Shown piece by piece: positions 28,536 through 37,248 of a DNA stretch of 64,000 nt. The translations under genes were made by a program, and so were the position numbers. The first letter of the stretch is position 1, and each line of letters begins with the position of its first letter. The stretch spans positions 269,343 to 333,342 of the forward strand of contig CANMKX010000002.1 in the NCBI GenBank assembly GCA_947498595.1, written 5' to 3'. A model generated the notes under the pieces. That model made no database searches and was not told the origin of the DNA. It saw nothing but the letters and a program-made list of their open reading frames with translations. The DNA is from an uncultured Aquimarina sp. (GTDB lineage: Bacteria > Bacteroidota > Bacteroidia > Flavobacteriales > Flavobacteriaceae).

Positions 28536-29471
28536 ATGAAGCTTCAGAAAGAAATTCAAAAAACTAATGGATTTACAAATCTTGAGTTACTTGCTAGCCA
28601 AGTTGTAGAAGGGTTTATTTCTGGTTTACACAAAAGTCCTTTTCATGGGTTCTCTGCAGAGTTTGCTGAACATAAAGTTTACAACAATGGAGAAAGCACA
28701 AAGCATATTGATTGGAAATTATTTGCAAAAACAGATAAGCTTTATACTAAACGCTATGAGGAAGAAACGAATTTAAGATGTCATATCATTTTAGATAATT
28801 CATCTTCTATGCATTATCCTATAGTAAATCAACCTGATATCAATAATCTCAACAAAGTAAGCTTTTCTGTTCTTGCAACTGCCTGCATCATGAATATTCT
28901 TAAAAAACAACGTGATGCTGTAGGTTTAAGTATTTATAGCGATCATTATGAGTATTATACTTCAGAAAAAGGAAGTGAACGTCATCATCAAATGTTACTT
29001 CATAAATTAAATGAAACGATTACAAAAGATTCTACATCTCAAAAGCAAACCGATACCTATACTTTTTTACATCAAATTGCAGAAAACATTCACCGTAGAT
29101 CTCTTATTTTTTTATTTACAGACATGTTTCAAGCAACTACAGATCAAGAAAAATTATTTGAAGCATTACAACATTTAAAATATAATAAACATCAGGTAGT
29201 TCTTTTTCATACATATCAAAAAGAAAAAGAAATCAATTTTAATTTCGAAAATCGTCCTACAAAATTTGTAGATATTGAAAGCGGCGACTTTATTAATATA
29301 TATGCGGATAATGTAAAAGAAAATTATACTCAAGCAGTTTCTCAATATTTTTATGATTTAAAAATGAAATGTTCTCAGTATAAAATAAAATATGTAACAG
29401 CTGATATCATGCAAGATTTCAATAAAATACTAACTACATATTTGGTTGAAAGTAAAAAATTTAAACAATAA
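28536..29471 (+). CDS. DUF58 domain protein
   Basis: 311 residues. The DUF58 core is visible: STKHIDWKLFAKTDKLYTKRYEEE and then HIILDNSSSMHYP, which contains a vWA-like DxSxS metal site. There is no membrane segment. DUF58 proteins usually sit beside MoxR ATPases and vWA/BatA proteins, but here no such gene is adjacent, which is unusual. Role is unknown; possibly a chaperone-like module for envelope enzymes. Confidence 0.85.
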   Translation: MKLQKEIQKTNGFTNLELLASQVVEGFISGLHKSPFHGFSAEFAEHKVYNNGESTKHIDWKLFAKTDKLYTKRYEEETNLRCHIILDNSSSMHYPIVNQPDINNLNKVSFSVLATACIMNILKKQRDAVGLSIYSDHYEYYTSEKGSERHHQMLLHKLNETITKDSTSQKQTDTYTFLHQIAENIHRRSLIFLFTDMFQATTDQEKLFEALQHLKYNKHQVVLFHTYQKEKEINFNFENRPTKFVDIESGDFINIYADNVKENYTQAVSQYFYDLKMKCSQYKIKYVTADIMQDFNKILTTYLVESKKFKQ

Positions 29472-29493
29472 TTAAAAAAAAATAAAAAAAGTC

Positions 29494-29523
29494 TTGTAAA
29501 ATCGAAAAAGGGTTGTATATTTG
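29494..29523 (+). promoter_or_regulatory. Promoter of tRNA-Asp
   Basis: TTG at 29494-29496, a 19-bp spacer and TATATTTG at 29516-29523. It matches the Bacteroidota consensus TTG-N19-TAnnTTTG exactly and lies 18 bp before the mature tRNA. Confidence 0.8.
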
Positions 29524-29541
29524 CACTCGCAATAAAGCAAT

Positions 29542-29615
29542 GGTCTGGTAGTTCAGTTGGTTAGAATACATGCCTGTCACGCATGGGGTCGCGGGTTCGA
29601 GTCCCGTCCAGACCG
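29542..29615 (+). tRNA. tRNA-Asp(GTC)
   Basis: A full cloverleaf of 74 nt. The acceptor stem GGTCTGG pairs with CCAGACC, the anticodon stem CATGC pairs with GCATG around loop CTGTCAC with anticodon GTC at 29576-29578, and the T-arm is GCGGG-TTCGAGT-CCCGT. The discriminator base is G, as expected for Asp. The CCA end is not encoded. Confidence 0.97.
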
Positions 29616-29628
29616 CAAAATCCTAGAA

Positions 29629-29657
29629 AACTTCAATATATGTTGAGGTTTTTTTTT
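29629..29657 (+). terminator. Terminator of tRNA-Asp
   Basis: AACTTCAA (29629-29636) pairs with TTGAGGTT (29643-29650), with one G-U pair, followed by a run of T residues. Confidence 0.75.
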
Positions 29658-29767
29658 GCGAATTAAAGAAGTTGTGTTGTCTCATAACAGAAGTGTTATG
29701 AGTGGTTTAGTAGTAAACCAATGAGAAGCTTTTCCATAATTGGAGAGGCTTTTTGCTTTTTATTATA

Positions 29768-30268
29768 TCAAAACAACACCTCCCTATACTCCCACACTTT
29801 ATTTATATACAATATTAAAAAAATTATTGACACTACAAATTTAAGAAGTGTCCCAGCTAAAAAGCCTATAAAAGATCCCACTGCTGCTTTCAAAGCTTTT
29901 GTAACATCTTTACTGTCTTTCATTAATTCTCCTAGTAATGCCCCAACAAATGGACCAATTATAATACCAAAGGGGCCTAAAAAAATAACTCCTATCAACA
30001 ATCCTAAAGAACTACCTATTACCCCATACTTCGTTCCTCCAAACTTTTTTGTTCCCATAGCAGGAACAATATAATCTAATATCCAAACCAAAATAGAAAC
30101 AGCTAATGTTATCCCTAAAAATGTCCAATCTTGGGGTATAACTTTACAAAAATGTAACAACAATAGCCCTATCCAAGATGTTAATGGTCCTGGCAAAACT
30201 GGCAAAAAACTTCCTATTATTCCCAACAAACAAAACAACAATCCTAATATCATTAAAGCAATGTCCAT
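29768..30268 (-). CDS. DUF456 family membrane protein
   Basis: 166 residues with four to five membrane segments. The N-terminus MILGLLFCLLGIIGSFLPVLPGP, split around LPGP, and the GPFGIIIGPFVGALLGEL segment are characteristic of DUF456, which has glycine-zipper-like helices. Function is unknown. It is monocistronic and divergent from the BlaI-type regulator. Confidence 0.87.
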   Translation of the reverse strand: MDIALMILGLLFCLLGIIGSFLPVLPGPLTSWIGLLLLHFCKVIPQDWTFLGITLAVSILVWILDYIVPAMGTKKFGGTKYGVIGSSLGLLIGVIFLGPFGIIIGPFVGALLGELMKDSKDVTKALKAAVGSFIGFLAGTLLKFVVSIIFLILYINKVWEYREVLF

Positions 30269-30321
30269 AAGTATATTTTATCTCATATGACGATAACAGA
30301 AGTGATTTGTTACATTTTTCT

Positions 30322-30386
30322 AACTAAAAACATAGTTTAAACTAAAAAAATAGTTATATTTGTTTTATAGAACTAAAGAAATAGTT
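30322..30386 (+). promoter_or_regulatory. Three BlaI-type operator palindromes over a TAnnTTTG promoter
   Basis: The palindrome AACTA-N6-TAGTT occurs three times: 30322-30337, 30340-30355 and 30371-30386. A -7 box TATATTTG (30355-30362) touches the second copy, so bound repressor would block transcription. The ACTA...TAGT half-sites resemble known BlaI/MecI operators (TACTA...TAGTA type). The last copy ends 9 bp before the regulator's ATG. Confidence 0.75.
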
Positions 30387-30395
30387 AAATAAAAT

Positions 30396-30758
30396 ATGAA
30401 GCAATTAACAAAAGCCGAAGAAGAAATCATGCAACATCTTTGGAATCTCAAAGAAGCCAACGTCGCTAGTCTAATTGAGGAAATTCCAGAACCTAAACCT
30501 GCATACAATACAGTATCTACAATTATTAGAATATTAGAAAGCAAAAAATTTGTAACCCATCGCAAAAAAGGTAAAGGATACATTTACATGCCTTTAGTAA
30601 AAAAAGAAGAATATAGCGGACAGTCTTTAACCAAACTAATGAATGGTTATTTTAATGGATCATTTGGTAACCTAGTTTCCTTTTTTGTTAAAAAAAATGA
30701 AATGAGTGTTCAAGATCTAGAGGAAATACTAAAAAATATTAATCAAGAAGAAAAATAA
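30396..30758 (+). CDS. BlaI/MecI/CopY-family transcriptional repressor
   Basis: 120 residues. The winged-helix starts at once (LTKAEEEIMQHLWNLKEANV) and has the recognition segment PAYNTVSTIIRILESKKFV and wing HRKKGKGYIYMPL. The C-terminal part is the dimerisation helix region. In the family, the repressor is inactivated by proteolysis triggered by an M56/BlaR1 sensor. Such a gene lies 6 bp downstream, and three matching palindromes lie upstream, so autoregulation is very likely. Confidence 0.92.
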   Translation: MKQLTKAEEEIMQHLWNLKEANVASLIEEIPEPKPAYNTVSTIIRILESKKFVTHRKKGKGYIYMPLVKKEEYSGQSLTKLMNGYFNGSFGNLVSFFVKKNEMSVQDLEEILKNINQEEK

Positions 30759-30764
30759 TTACGT

Positions 30765-32096
30765 ATGCTACACTATGCCTTCCAAATCGTATTATTCCAA
30801 GTTATTTTTCTTTGTTTTTATGACCTACTTTTAAAACGAGAAACTTTTTTTAATTGGAATAGAGCATATTTATTAATAACTCCATTAATTTCATGTATAC
30901 TCCCCTTTATTAAAATAGATTTTTTGAGTACTGATATTTCCTCTAAATATGTAAGTACATTAACGCAAATTATAACACCCGATTCAGATATATCGAATTC
31001 TAAAGTCTCTATTGATCTAATTCAAAATTTTGATTATGATCAAATAAATTGGTTCATTATTGTTTATTGCATAGGGATGTTCATTAGTTTATTTCTACTT
31101 ATACTAAAAATTCATCGTCTATATATAATTAATGATATTTCTATTAAATCAATCATTTCCAAAACTAAAGTAATCACATTATATAATAGTAATCAAGCAT
31201 TTTCATTTTGGAATAGTATTTTTTTAGGAGATTCTTTAACCGATAAGGAACAAGAACAAATTATAGCTCACGAAATTGTACATATAAAACATAAACATTC
31301 ATTAGATAATTTATTGTATGAATGCTTAAAAATAGTACTATGGTGGAATCCATTTATTTATATATATCAAACAAGAGTAGTAGAGTTACACGAATATATT
31401 GCAGACTCTATAGCAATACATTCTATTGAAAAAAAGAGTTATTTACAACAGTTATTAAACACTTCTTTTCAGACAGAAAGCATCTCATTTGTTAATCATT
31501 TTTTCAATGAATCCTTGATTAAAAAAAGAGTTCTTATGCTGCAAAAAGCACGCTCTGTATCTAATACAAAGTATAAGTTTTTAGTTTTAATGCCTTTGTT
31601 TTTAGGAATTCTAACGTACACTTCGTGTAACACAGATATTGATACTAAAACATTACATGTTAAAAACACGATGAATAAGAATATAGACTATTCTGTTTTA
31701 AACGAACCTTATTGCTTAAATCAAGACTCTCAATATGATAAAAAACTACATAATTATCTAAAGTTAACAATAGGAGAAAAAGCTAGTATAATTGTAAAAC
31801 TATTCAATCTAGCCACATCAGATACTATTAGAACAGCATATGTCCCTAGTAACAATACTTATAAAGTAAAAAACATCCCACCTGGTGAGTATCAATTAAA
31901 AATAATTTATGGGACAGATTATATTGAAACATCAGAATCTGGTGATTGTATTGCACAGTTTAATACAGTGCATTTTACCGAAATAGACACAGCTATACTA
32001 GATTTCACCCCTACCCAAACAGCAACAGGAATGAATGTCCCATCATATACTTTATCATTAGATGTGCTCCCTGAAGCCTTAAAGCAAGTAAAATAA
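30765..32096 (+). CDS. M56 (BlaR1-like) membrane metallopeptidase/sensor
   Basis: 443 residues. Three to four N-terminal membrane helices, FSFWNSIFLGDSL, then the zinc motif HEIVHIKH (about residues 168-175) followed by WWNPF. A further helix near 275 leads to a periplasmic C-terminal domain of about 150 residues that is not a penicillin-binding sensor and contains CNTD just after the helix. It should cleave or trigger cleavage of the BlaI-type repressor upon sensing an extracellular signal. The signal is not known. Confidence 0.88.
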   Translation: MLHYAFQIVLFQVIFLCFYDLLLKRETFFNWNRAYLLITPLISCILPFIKIDFLSTDISSKYVSTLTQIITPDSDISNSKVSIDLIQNFDYDQINWFIIVYCIGMFISLFLLILKIHRLYIINDISIKSIISKTKVITLYNSNQAFSFWNSIFLGDSLTDKEQEQIIAHEIVHIKHKHSLDNLLYECLKIVLWWNPFIYIYQTRVVELHEYIADSIAIHSIEKKSYLQQLLNTSFQTESISFVNHFFNESLIKKRVLMLQKARSVSNTKYKFLVLMPLFLGILTYTSCNTDIDTKTLHVKNTMNKNIDYSVLNEPYCLNQDSQYDKKLHNYLKLTIGEKASIIVKLFNLATSDTIRTAYVPSNNTYKVKNIPPGEYQLKIIYGTDYIETSESGDCIAQFNTVHFTEIDTAILDFTPTQTATGMNVPSYTLSLDVLPEALKQVK

Positions 32097-32114
32097 CTTA
32101 TAAACCCCTAGATT

Positions 32115-32651
32115 ATGAAAAAATTAATACTAATTACATTTCTACTCCTTCAATCGATTCTTAATGCTCAGGCTCCAATTCGTGGTATAGATAATTATAA
32201 AGTTGGCGATGTATTTCCTGATTTTGAATTAAAGACACTAGATAATAAAATCGTAAAATCCTCAGACCTTAAAGGTAAGGTTGCATTTATTTCTATATGG
32301 AACACTCATTGTAAACCATGTATTGAAGAAATGCCTGGATTTAACCAATTAAAAGAAGAGTATAACGATCGAGTTATTTTTCTCTCAATATCTAGTGATA
32401 GTAAAGAGAAATTAGAAATTTTCTTTAAAAAACACACTTTTGATTTTGAAAACCTTCATGATGATCATTCTTTTTTAAGTAAAACGCTTGGTGTTAGAAG
32501 TGTTCCTCAAAATATAATACTCGATAAAAACGGGGTTATTGACCAAGTGTTCACTGGAGGTTTATATATCATAGATGAAGTTACAAACAAGCAAAAAATC
32601 ATAGATCACTCGTTTTATTACGAACCACTCTCAACAGTTTTATCCAAATAA
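32115..32651 (+). CDS. TlpA-like exported thioredoxin-fold protein (first copy)
   Basis: 178 residues with a signal peptide (about 1-19). It has the TlpA/ResA-type AhpC-TSA fold with KVGDVFPDFELKTLDNK, SDLKGKVAFISIWNTHC and the redox pair HCKPC near residue 65. Cis-Pro is in VRSVPQNIILD. Such proteins reduce or isomerise disulfides in the periplasm. It lies 18 bp after the M56 gene and is highly similar to the next gene, so the pair arose by tandem duplication. Confidence 0.87.
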   Translation: MKKLILITFLLLQSILNAQAPIRGIDNYKVGDVFPDFELKTLDNKIVKSSDLKGKVAFISIWNTHCKPCIEEMPGFNQLKEEYNDRVIFLSISSDSKEKLEIFFKKHTFDFENLHDDHSFLSKTLGVRSVPQNIILDKNGVIDQVFTGGLYIIDEVTNKQKIIDHSFYYEPLSTVLSK

Positions 32652-32657
32652 ATTACC

Positions 32658-33197
32658 ATGAATAAAATATTATTATATCTCTTTCTTTTTGTACAATTTT
32701 CTATTTGTGCTCAAGAATCAATAGACAACACCTTAAATTACAAACTTGGAGATGTGTTTCCTGAATTTGAATTAAAAACATTAGATAATAAGGTCATAAA
32801 ATCATCTGATCTTAAAGGGAAAACAATTTTTATTAATACTTGGTTTACTGCTTGTCAACCTTGTGTAAGAGAAATTCCCGAACTAAACCAATTACAATAT
32901 TTTTTTGGAGATCAAGTTGCTTTTTTGGCTATCTCGCCTGACAATCCTGAAAAAACAAAAGCATTTATTAAAAAACATCCTTTTAGTTTTCATCATTTAC
33001 CTGGAAATCGCCCTTTTCTCACTAAAGAAATTGGAGTTAAATATTATCCAAAAATCATTATCATCAATAAAAAAGGAATCATTCGATTTATTAGTGATGG
33101 TATCCAATTTGAAGAGGTAATAATAGACGGTGAAAAAAAGGTCGTATCTGAATATGCATCTGTAAAAAAAGCTTTATCAAAAATTATATCTGAATAA
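32658..33197 (+). CDS. TlpA-like exported thioredoxin-fold protein (second copy)
   Basis: 179 residues with a signal peptide. KLGDVFPEFELKTLDNKVIK and SDLKGK are almost identical to the upstream paralogue; the active site here is ACQPC near residue 65. The cis-Pro loop is KYYPKIIIINKKG. It lies 6 bp after the first copy. The two active sites differ (HCKPC versus ACQPC), which suggests different redox potentials rather than simple dosage. Confidence 0.87.
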   Translation: MNKILLYLFLFVQFSICAQESIDNTLNYKLGDVFPEFELKTLDNKVIKSSDLKGKTIFINTWFTACQPCVREIPELNQLQYFFGDQVAFLAISPDNPEKTKAFIKKHPFSFHHLPGNRPFLTKEIGVKYYPKIIIINKKGIIRFISDGIQFEEVIIDGEKKVVSEYASVKKALSKIISE

Positions 33198-33212
33198 ATA
33201 AAACTCATCATC

Positions 33213-34673
33213 ATGACATATCATATATTACAAATCATACTGTTTCAATCAATATTTCTTATAATATATGATATGTTGTTGAAAAAAAACACTTTTTTCA
33301 ACTGGAATCGAGCATATTTATTATTAACGTCTGCTTTCTCTATTATAATTCCATTCATAAAAATCAATAGCATTTCTAAAGAAATACCTCATGAATATAT
33401 AACTACATTACCTACGGTACTTATCAATTTTGATACGTTATCTACTGTTGAAACTATAAAACAATCTTCCTTTTATACTATTTCAATTATTAACTGGGGA
33501 ATTATATTATATCTTATAGGTTTTATCATTTCGTTATTCATTTTGTTCAAAAAAATTGCTCTTTTACGAAAAACTAACCTCAATGCAACATCAATTAAAC
33601 AACAACAGCATACCATTACTATTTTAAAAGATAGTAAAAATGCTTTTTCATTCTGGAATACAATATTTATTGGAGATCAACTTTCTTTAAAAGAAAAAGA
33701 ATCTATCCTTACTCATGAAATTGTGCACATAAAACATAAGCATTCGATAGATCTTATTTGGTTTGAAATTTTAAAATTATTCTTTTGGTTTAATCCTATT
33801 ATTCACATTTATAAAACTCGTATAACATCTTTACATGAGTTCATTGCTGATGCAATATCAATCCATCATGTAAATAAAAAAGAATACGTTGAACAATTAT
33901 TAAATACCACATTTCAAACAAAAGAAATTTCGTTCTCCAACCATTTTTTTATTCATTCACTTCTAAAAAAAAGAATCATTATGCTACAAAAATCAAAATC
34001 TAAAAAAGCAGTAAAATTTAGATATCTTATTGCAATTCCGTTATTAGTTTTAATGCTAATTGTCTCTTCTTTTACAATTCAAAAATTAGAGCCATCTATT
34101 AAAGTAGCCTCAACTATCATAGAAACAAGCCCAACGGTCATTATAAACACACCAGAAATTACGGGCTCTTTATTAGCTAAAGAACAACTAAGAAACATTC
34201 CGATAAAGAATAACCCATCGCTAACTAAAACAAAAAAAACGATAGATATAAAAACTGAACAACAGAATCTTTCTGTTGCAAAGGATAGTATCTTAAAAAA
34301 CGTTCGTTTTTCAGAAATCGATTTACCTCCACGTACCTTAGCTTGTAAAGATGCATCAAATCAACAGCTAATAAAAAAATGTTTTTCTAATGAAATCTCG
34401 AAATTTGTAAGTCGAAATTTTAACATAGAAGGAATCAAGGAACATGCAAAACCTGGTCTTAATCGCATTTACGTTCGTTTTAAAATTGACACTATAGGAC
34501 AAATTACAGATATAGAATCTCGTGCTGCTGTAAAAGAATTAGAAATCGAAGCTAATCGAGTTATTAAAAGCATTCCTAAGGTAATTCCGGGTGAACATAA
34601 TAACAAAAAAGTGAACGTATTATATTCTCTTCCTATTGTTTTTAAAATTTCTGATGACAAAAATGATAAATAA
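33213..34673 (+). CDS. M56 (BlaR1-like) metallopeptidase with a TonB-like C-terminal domain
   Basis: 486 residues. The N-terminal half closely parallels the other M56 protein: FNWNRAYLL, FSFWNTIFIGDQL, HEIVHIKHKHS (about residue 168), FFWFNPI. A helix near 275-290 (LLVLMLIVSSFTI) leads to a periplasmic part whose last 110 residues have the TonB C-terminus pattern, GLNRIYVRFKIDTIGQITDIE, then SIPKVIPGEHNNKKVNVLYSLP-type strands. It lies 15 bp after the second TlpA gene, so the BlaI unit carries two M56 sensors. Confidence 0.88.
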   Translation: MTYHILQIILFQSIFLIIYDMLLKKNTFFNWNRAYLLLTSAFSIIIPFIKINSISKEIPHEYITTLPTVLINFDTLSTVETIKQSSFYTISIINWGIILYLIGFIISLFILFKKIALLRKTNLNATSIKQQQHTITILKDSKNAFSFWNTIFIGDQLSLKEKESILTHEIVHIKHKHSIDLIWFEILKLFFWFNPIIHIYKTRITSLHEFIADAISIHHVNKKEYVEQLLNTTFQTKEISFSNHFFIHSLLKKRIIMLQKSKSKKAVKFRYLIAIPLLVLMLIVSSFTIQKLEPSIKVASTIIETSPTVIINTPEITGSLLAKEQLRNIPIKNNPSLTKTKKTIDIKTEQQNLSVAKDSILKNVRFSEIDLPPRTLACKDASNQQLIKKCFSNEISKFVSRNFNIEGIKEHAKPGLNRIYVRFKIDTIGQITDIESRAAVKELEIEANRVIKSIPKVIPGEHNNKKVNVLYSLPIVFKISDDKNDK

Positions 34674-35004
34674 AAACATTCATCATCATTAACATCTTTC
34701 AACCTATAAAACCGAAGCTTAGCCTTCGGTTTTAAACTTTATCGACGATCTTCATCAGTTAGATAAGTACTCTCCAACTATCAAAGAACACCTATAACAA
34801 AGTTTTATCTTAACATAAAAACCATAAAATATTAATATAATTCAAAGATTAACAACTCTTGAATATGAAAAACTATCATCGGTACCTTGATAAGTTTGAT
34901 TACAAAAAGAATACTTCAACTAGAAAAAGAGATCGAACTACAACAATAACAAAGCACTCTAAAAAAAAATATGTAGTTTAGCAATCTAAAATTCTTTATT
35001 TACA
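34674..35004. other. Intergenic region with a hairpin and a small basic ORF
   Basis: About 330 bp. A 10-bp stem AAAACCGAAG (34708-34717) with CTTCGGTTTT (34724-34733) probably terminates the BlaI/M56 operon. A 38-codon ORF at 34865-34981 (+) would encode a very basic peptide (MKNYHRYLDKFDYKKN...); its reality is uncertain. Confidence 0.5.
34708..34733 (+). terminator. Terminator of the BlaI/M56 operon
   Basis: A perfect 10-bp stem with a 6-nt loop and only a short T-run, 35 bp after the second M56 gene. Confidence 0.65.
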
Positions 35005-35475
35005 ATGCTTAGGAAACATTGGTATATCGGTATATTCATTCTTATTTTATCGTCTTGTGATTATTTTTCTACACCAAAAAATGATCCTCCTCAAGAACCT
35101 ATCGATACTTTTCCTGAATCATCTGAAGTAAAAGCACCTCTATTTGACACTTGTAAAACAGTTTCTCTAGAAAATTTGCAAACCTGTTTTGCTACTACTT
35201 TTTCTAGTCACATAAGCAATTATCTAAAAGATAAAACAGTAGTTGTACAGGAACATTTACATGATACTGTATGGATGCAGATATTAATTAACAATACAGG
35301 AAAAATATCTTTAGAAAATTTAATCTTATCAGATAGTATTCAACATCGTATACCTGAAATCAACAGCTGGTTACAAGAAAGTATTATTGCTTTACCTGAA
35401 GTTAAACCTGCATATGTACGCAATCAACCTACCTCAACACGTTACAAACTTCCTGTAATTCTAAAGATAAATTAA
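35005..35475 (+). CDS. Lipoprotein with TonB-C-terminus-like domain
   Basis: 156 residues. Lipobox LILSSC with Cys18. The mature part parallels the C-terminal domain of the upstream M56 protein: a TCFATTFSSHISNYL segment, VWMQILINNTGKISLENLILSD, then INSWLQESIIALPEVKPAY and KLPVILKIN. It looks like a free-standing, lipid-anchored version of that domain, probably derived from it. Function is unknown. It precedes ruvC by 56 bp and may not be part of either operon. Confidence 0.72.
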   Translation: MLRKHWYIGIFILILSSCDYFSTPKNDPPQEPIDTFPESSEVKAPLFDTCKTVSLENLQTCFATTFSSHISNYLKDKTVVVQEHLHDTVWMQILINNTGKISLENLILSDSIQHRIPEINSWLQESIIALPEVKPAYVRNQPTSTRYKLPVILKIN

Positions 35476-35531
35476 AGTATCTAACCAATACAACAAGCTT
35501 TTATGTAATTTTGTATAAATAAAAATTCTCC

Positions 35532-36089
35532 TTGAGCAACGAAAAAATCATATTAGGAATAGATCCAGGTACTATCATTATGGGATTTGGTCTCATAAAA
35601 GTGGTTCAGAAAAAGATGTCTTTTTTACAATTAAATGAGTTACAATTAGGAAAATATAATGATCCTTATATCAAACTAAAGCTTATTTTTGAACGTACTG
35701 TCGAATTAATTGACACATATAATCCTGATGAAATAGCAATTGAAGCTCCATTTTTTGGTAAAAATGTGCAATCAATGCTTAAATTAGGAAGAGCACAAGG
35801 AGTCGCTATGGCTGCGGGTTTAAGTCGAGAAGTACCTATTACAGAATATTCTCCAAAAAAAATAAAAATGGCTATTACTGGTAATGGTAATGCTACAAAA
35901 GAACAGGTTGCTAAAATGCTTCAAAATCTTCTTGGTCTAAAAGCATTACCAAAGAATCTTGATTCAACAGATGGACTTGCTGCAGCTGTTTGTCATTTTT
36001 ACAATATGGGACGTTCTGAAATTGTTGGTAAAAGTTATTCTGGATGGGGAGCCTTTGTAAAGCAAAACGAGGGTCGTATTAAAAAATAG
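35532..36089 (+). CDS. ruvC: Holliday junction endonuclease RuvC
   Basis: 185 residues. The RNase H-like catalytic residues are seen in ILGIDPGT (Asp11), AIEAPFFG (Glu about 73) and DSTDGLAAAVCH (Asp/His about 147-155). It resolves Holliday junctions with RuvAB. The start is TTG at 35532; no ATG lies between the previous gene and GIDPGT. It is first in a run of six close same-strand genes. Confidence 0.94.
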   Translation: MSNEKIILGIDPGTIIMGFGLIKVVQKKMSFLQLNELQLGKYNDPYIKLKLIFERTVELIDTYNPDEIAIEAPFFGKNVQSMLKLGRAQGVAMAAGLSREVPITEYSPKKIKMAITGNGNATKEQVAKMLQNLLGLKALPKNLDSTDGLAAAVCHFYNMGRSEIVGKSYSGWGAFVKQNEGRIKK

Positions 36090-36100
36090 ATCACCACCAT

Positions 36101-37234
36101 ATGGCAGGTATATATATTCACATTCCTTTTTGCAAACAAGCATGTCATTACTGTGACTTTCACTTTTCGACATCAATGAAGCGAAAAGATGAAATGATTG
36201 TTGCTATTTGTAAGGAAATAATTCTTCGTAAAGACGAATTCTCTAATGCAACAGTAGAAACTATTTATTTTGGTGGAGGTACCCCCAGCGTGCTCTCAAC
36301 TATCGAAATCAATACTATTCTTAACACTATAACAAACAATTATGTCGTAGTAGATACTCCCGAAATAACTTTAGAAGCAAATCCAGACGATCTAACAATT
36401 GATAAAATTATTGCCTTATCAAAGTCGTCTGTCAATAGACTCAGTATTGGAATTCAATCATTTTTTGAAGAAGATTTAATATTGATGAACAGGGCTCACA
36501 ATGCTCATGAAGCTAGAGAATGTTTAGCTATAGCAAAGCAATATTTTGAAAACATTACTATTGATCTTATCTACGGAATTCCTAACATGCAGCTTGATCG
36601 ATGGAAACAAAATATTCAATTTGCATTAGACCTGGATATACCACACATCTCTTGTTATGCTCTAACCGTAGAGCCTAAAACAGCATTAGAAAAACTAATT
36701 CAGAAAGGGAGAATAGCTCCTGTAAATGATTCCTTAGCCTTATCTCATTTTGAATATTTAATTCATATTTTAAGTACAAATGGGTTTGATCATTATGAAT
36801 TATCTAACTTTGGAAAACCTGATTTTTACAGTAAAAACAACACGGCTTATTGGTTAGGTAAAAAATACTTAGGTATTGGTCCCTCTGCACATTCATATAA
36901 CGGTACAAATCGCAGTTGGAATATCAATAATAATATAAAGTATATCAACGCTATCATGGCTAATAAACTCCCTAATGAAGTAGAAACTCTGACAATAACA
37001 GATCGGTATAACGAATATGTTATGACGGGACTTAGAACGATGTGGGGGATTTCTATCCAAAAAATCAAGCACGATTATGGAGATTCTTATGCAACTTATG
37101 CTTTACAGCAGGCCACTAATCATTTAGAAGATAAATTACTTGTATTAGAAAATGATGTTTTACGAATTAGTACTAAAGGGAAATTTTTAAGTGACGGAAT
37201 TGCTTCAGATTTATTTTTTGTTTCTTTAGAGTAA
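36101..37234 (+). CDS. hemW: HemW-like radical SAM protein
   Basis: 377 residues. The radical SAM cluster CKQACHYC (Cys11, 15, 18) follows IYIHIPF. Other family segments are YFGGGTPS, LEANPDD, RLSIGIQSF and GIGPSAHSY. HemW proteins are heme chaperones, formerly mis-annotated as oxygen-independent coproporphyrinogen oxidases. It lies 11 bp after ruvC. Confidence 0.93.
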   Translation: MAGIYIHIPFCKQACHYCDFHFSTSMKRKDEMIVAICKEIILRKDEFSNATVETIYFGGGTPSVLSTIEINTILNTITNNYVVVDTPEITLEANPDDLTIDKIIALSKSSVNRLSIGIQSFFEEDLILMNRAHNAHEARECLAIAKQYFENITIDLIYGIPNMQLDRWKQNIQFALDLDIPHISCYALTVEPKTALEKLIQKGRIAPVNDSLALSHFEYLIHILSTNGFDHYELSNFGKPDFYSKNNTAYWLGKKYLGIGPSAHSYNGTNRSWNINNNIKYINAIMANKLPNEVETLTITDRYNEYVMTGLRTMWGISIQKIKHDYGDSYATYALQQATNHLEDKLLVLENDVLRISTKGKFLSDGIASDLFFVSLE

Positions 37235-37248
37235 GTTAGCTTTCAATT

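Noticed and set aside
29721-30074. 117-codon plus-strand ORF over the DUF456 gene
   Set aside because: The minus-strand protein has clear DUF456 motifs; the plus frame is proline/lysine-rich without structure.
30396-34673. Beta-lactam resistance locus
   Set aside because: There is no beta-lactamase or penicillin-binding sensor domain; the M56 C-termini are of other types.
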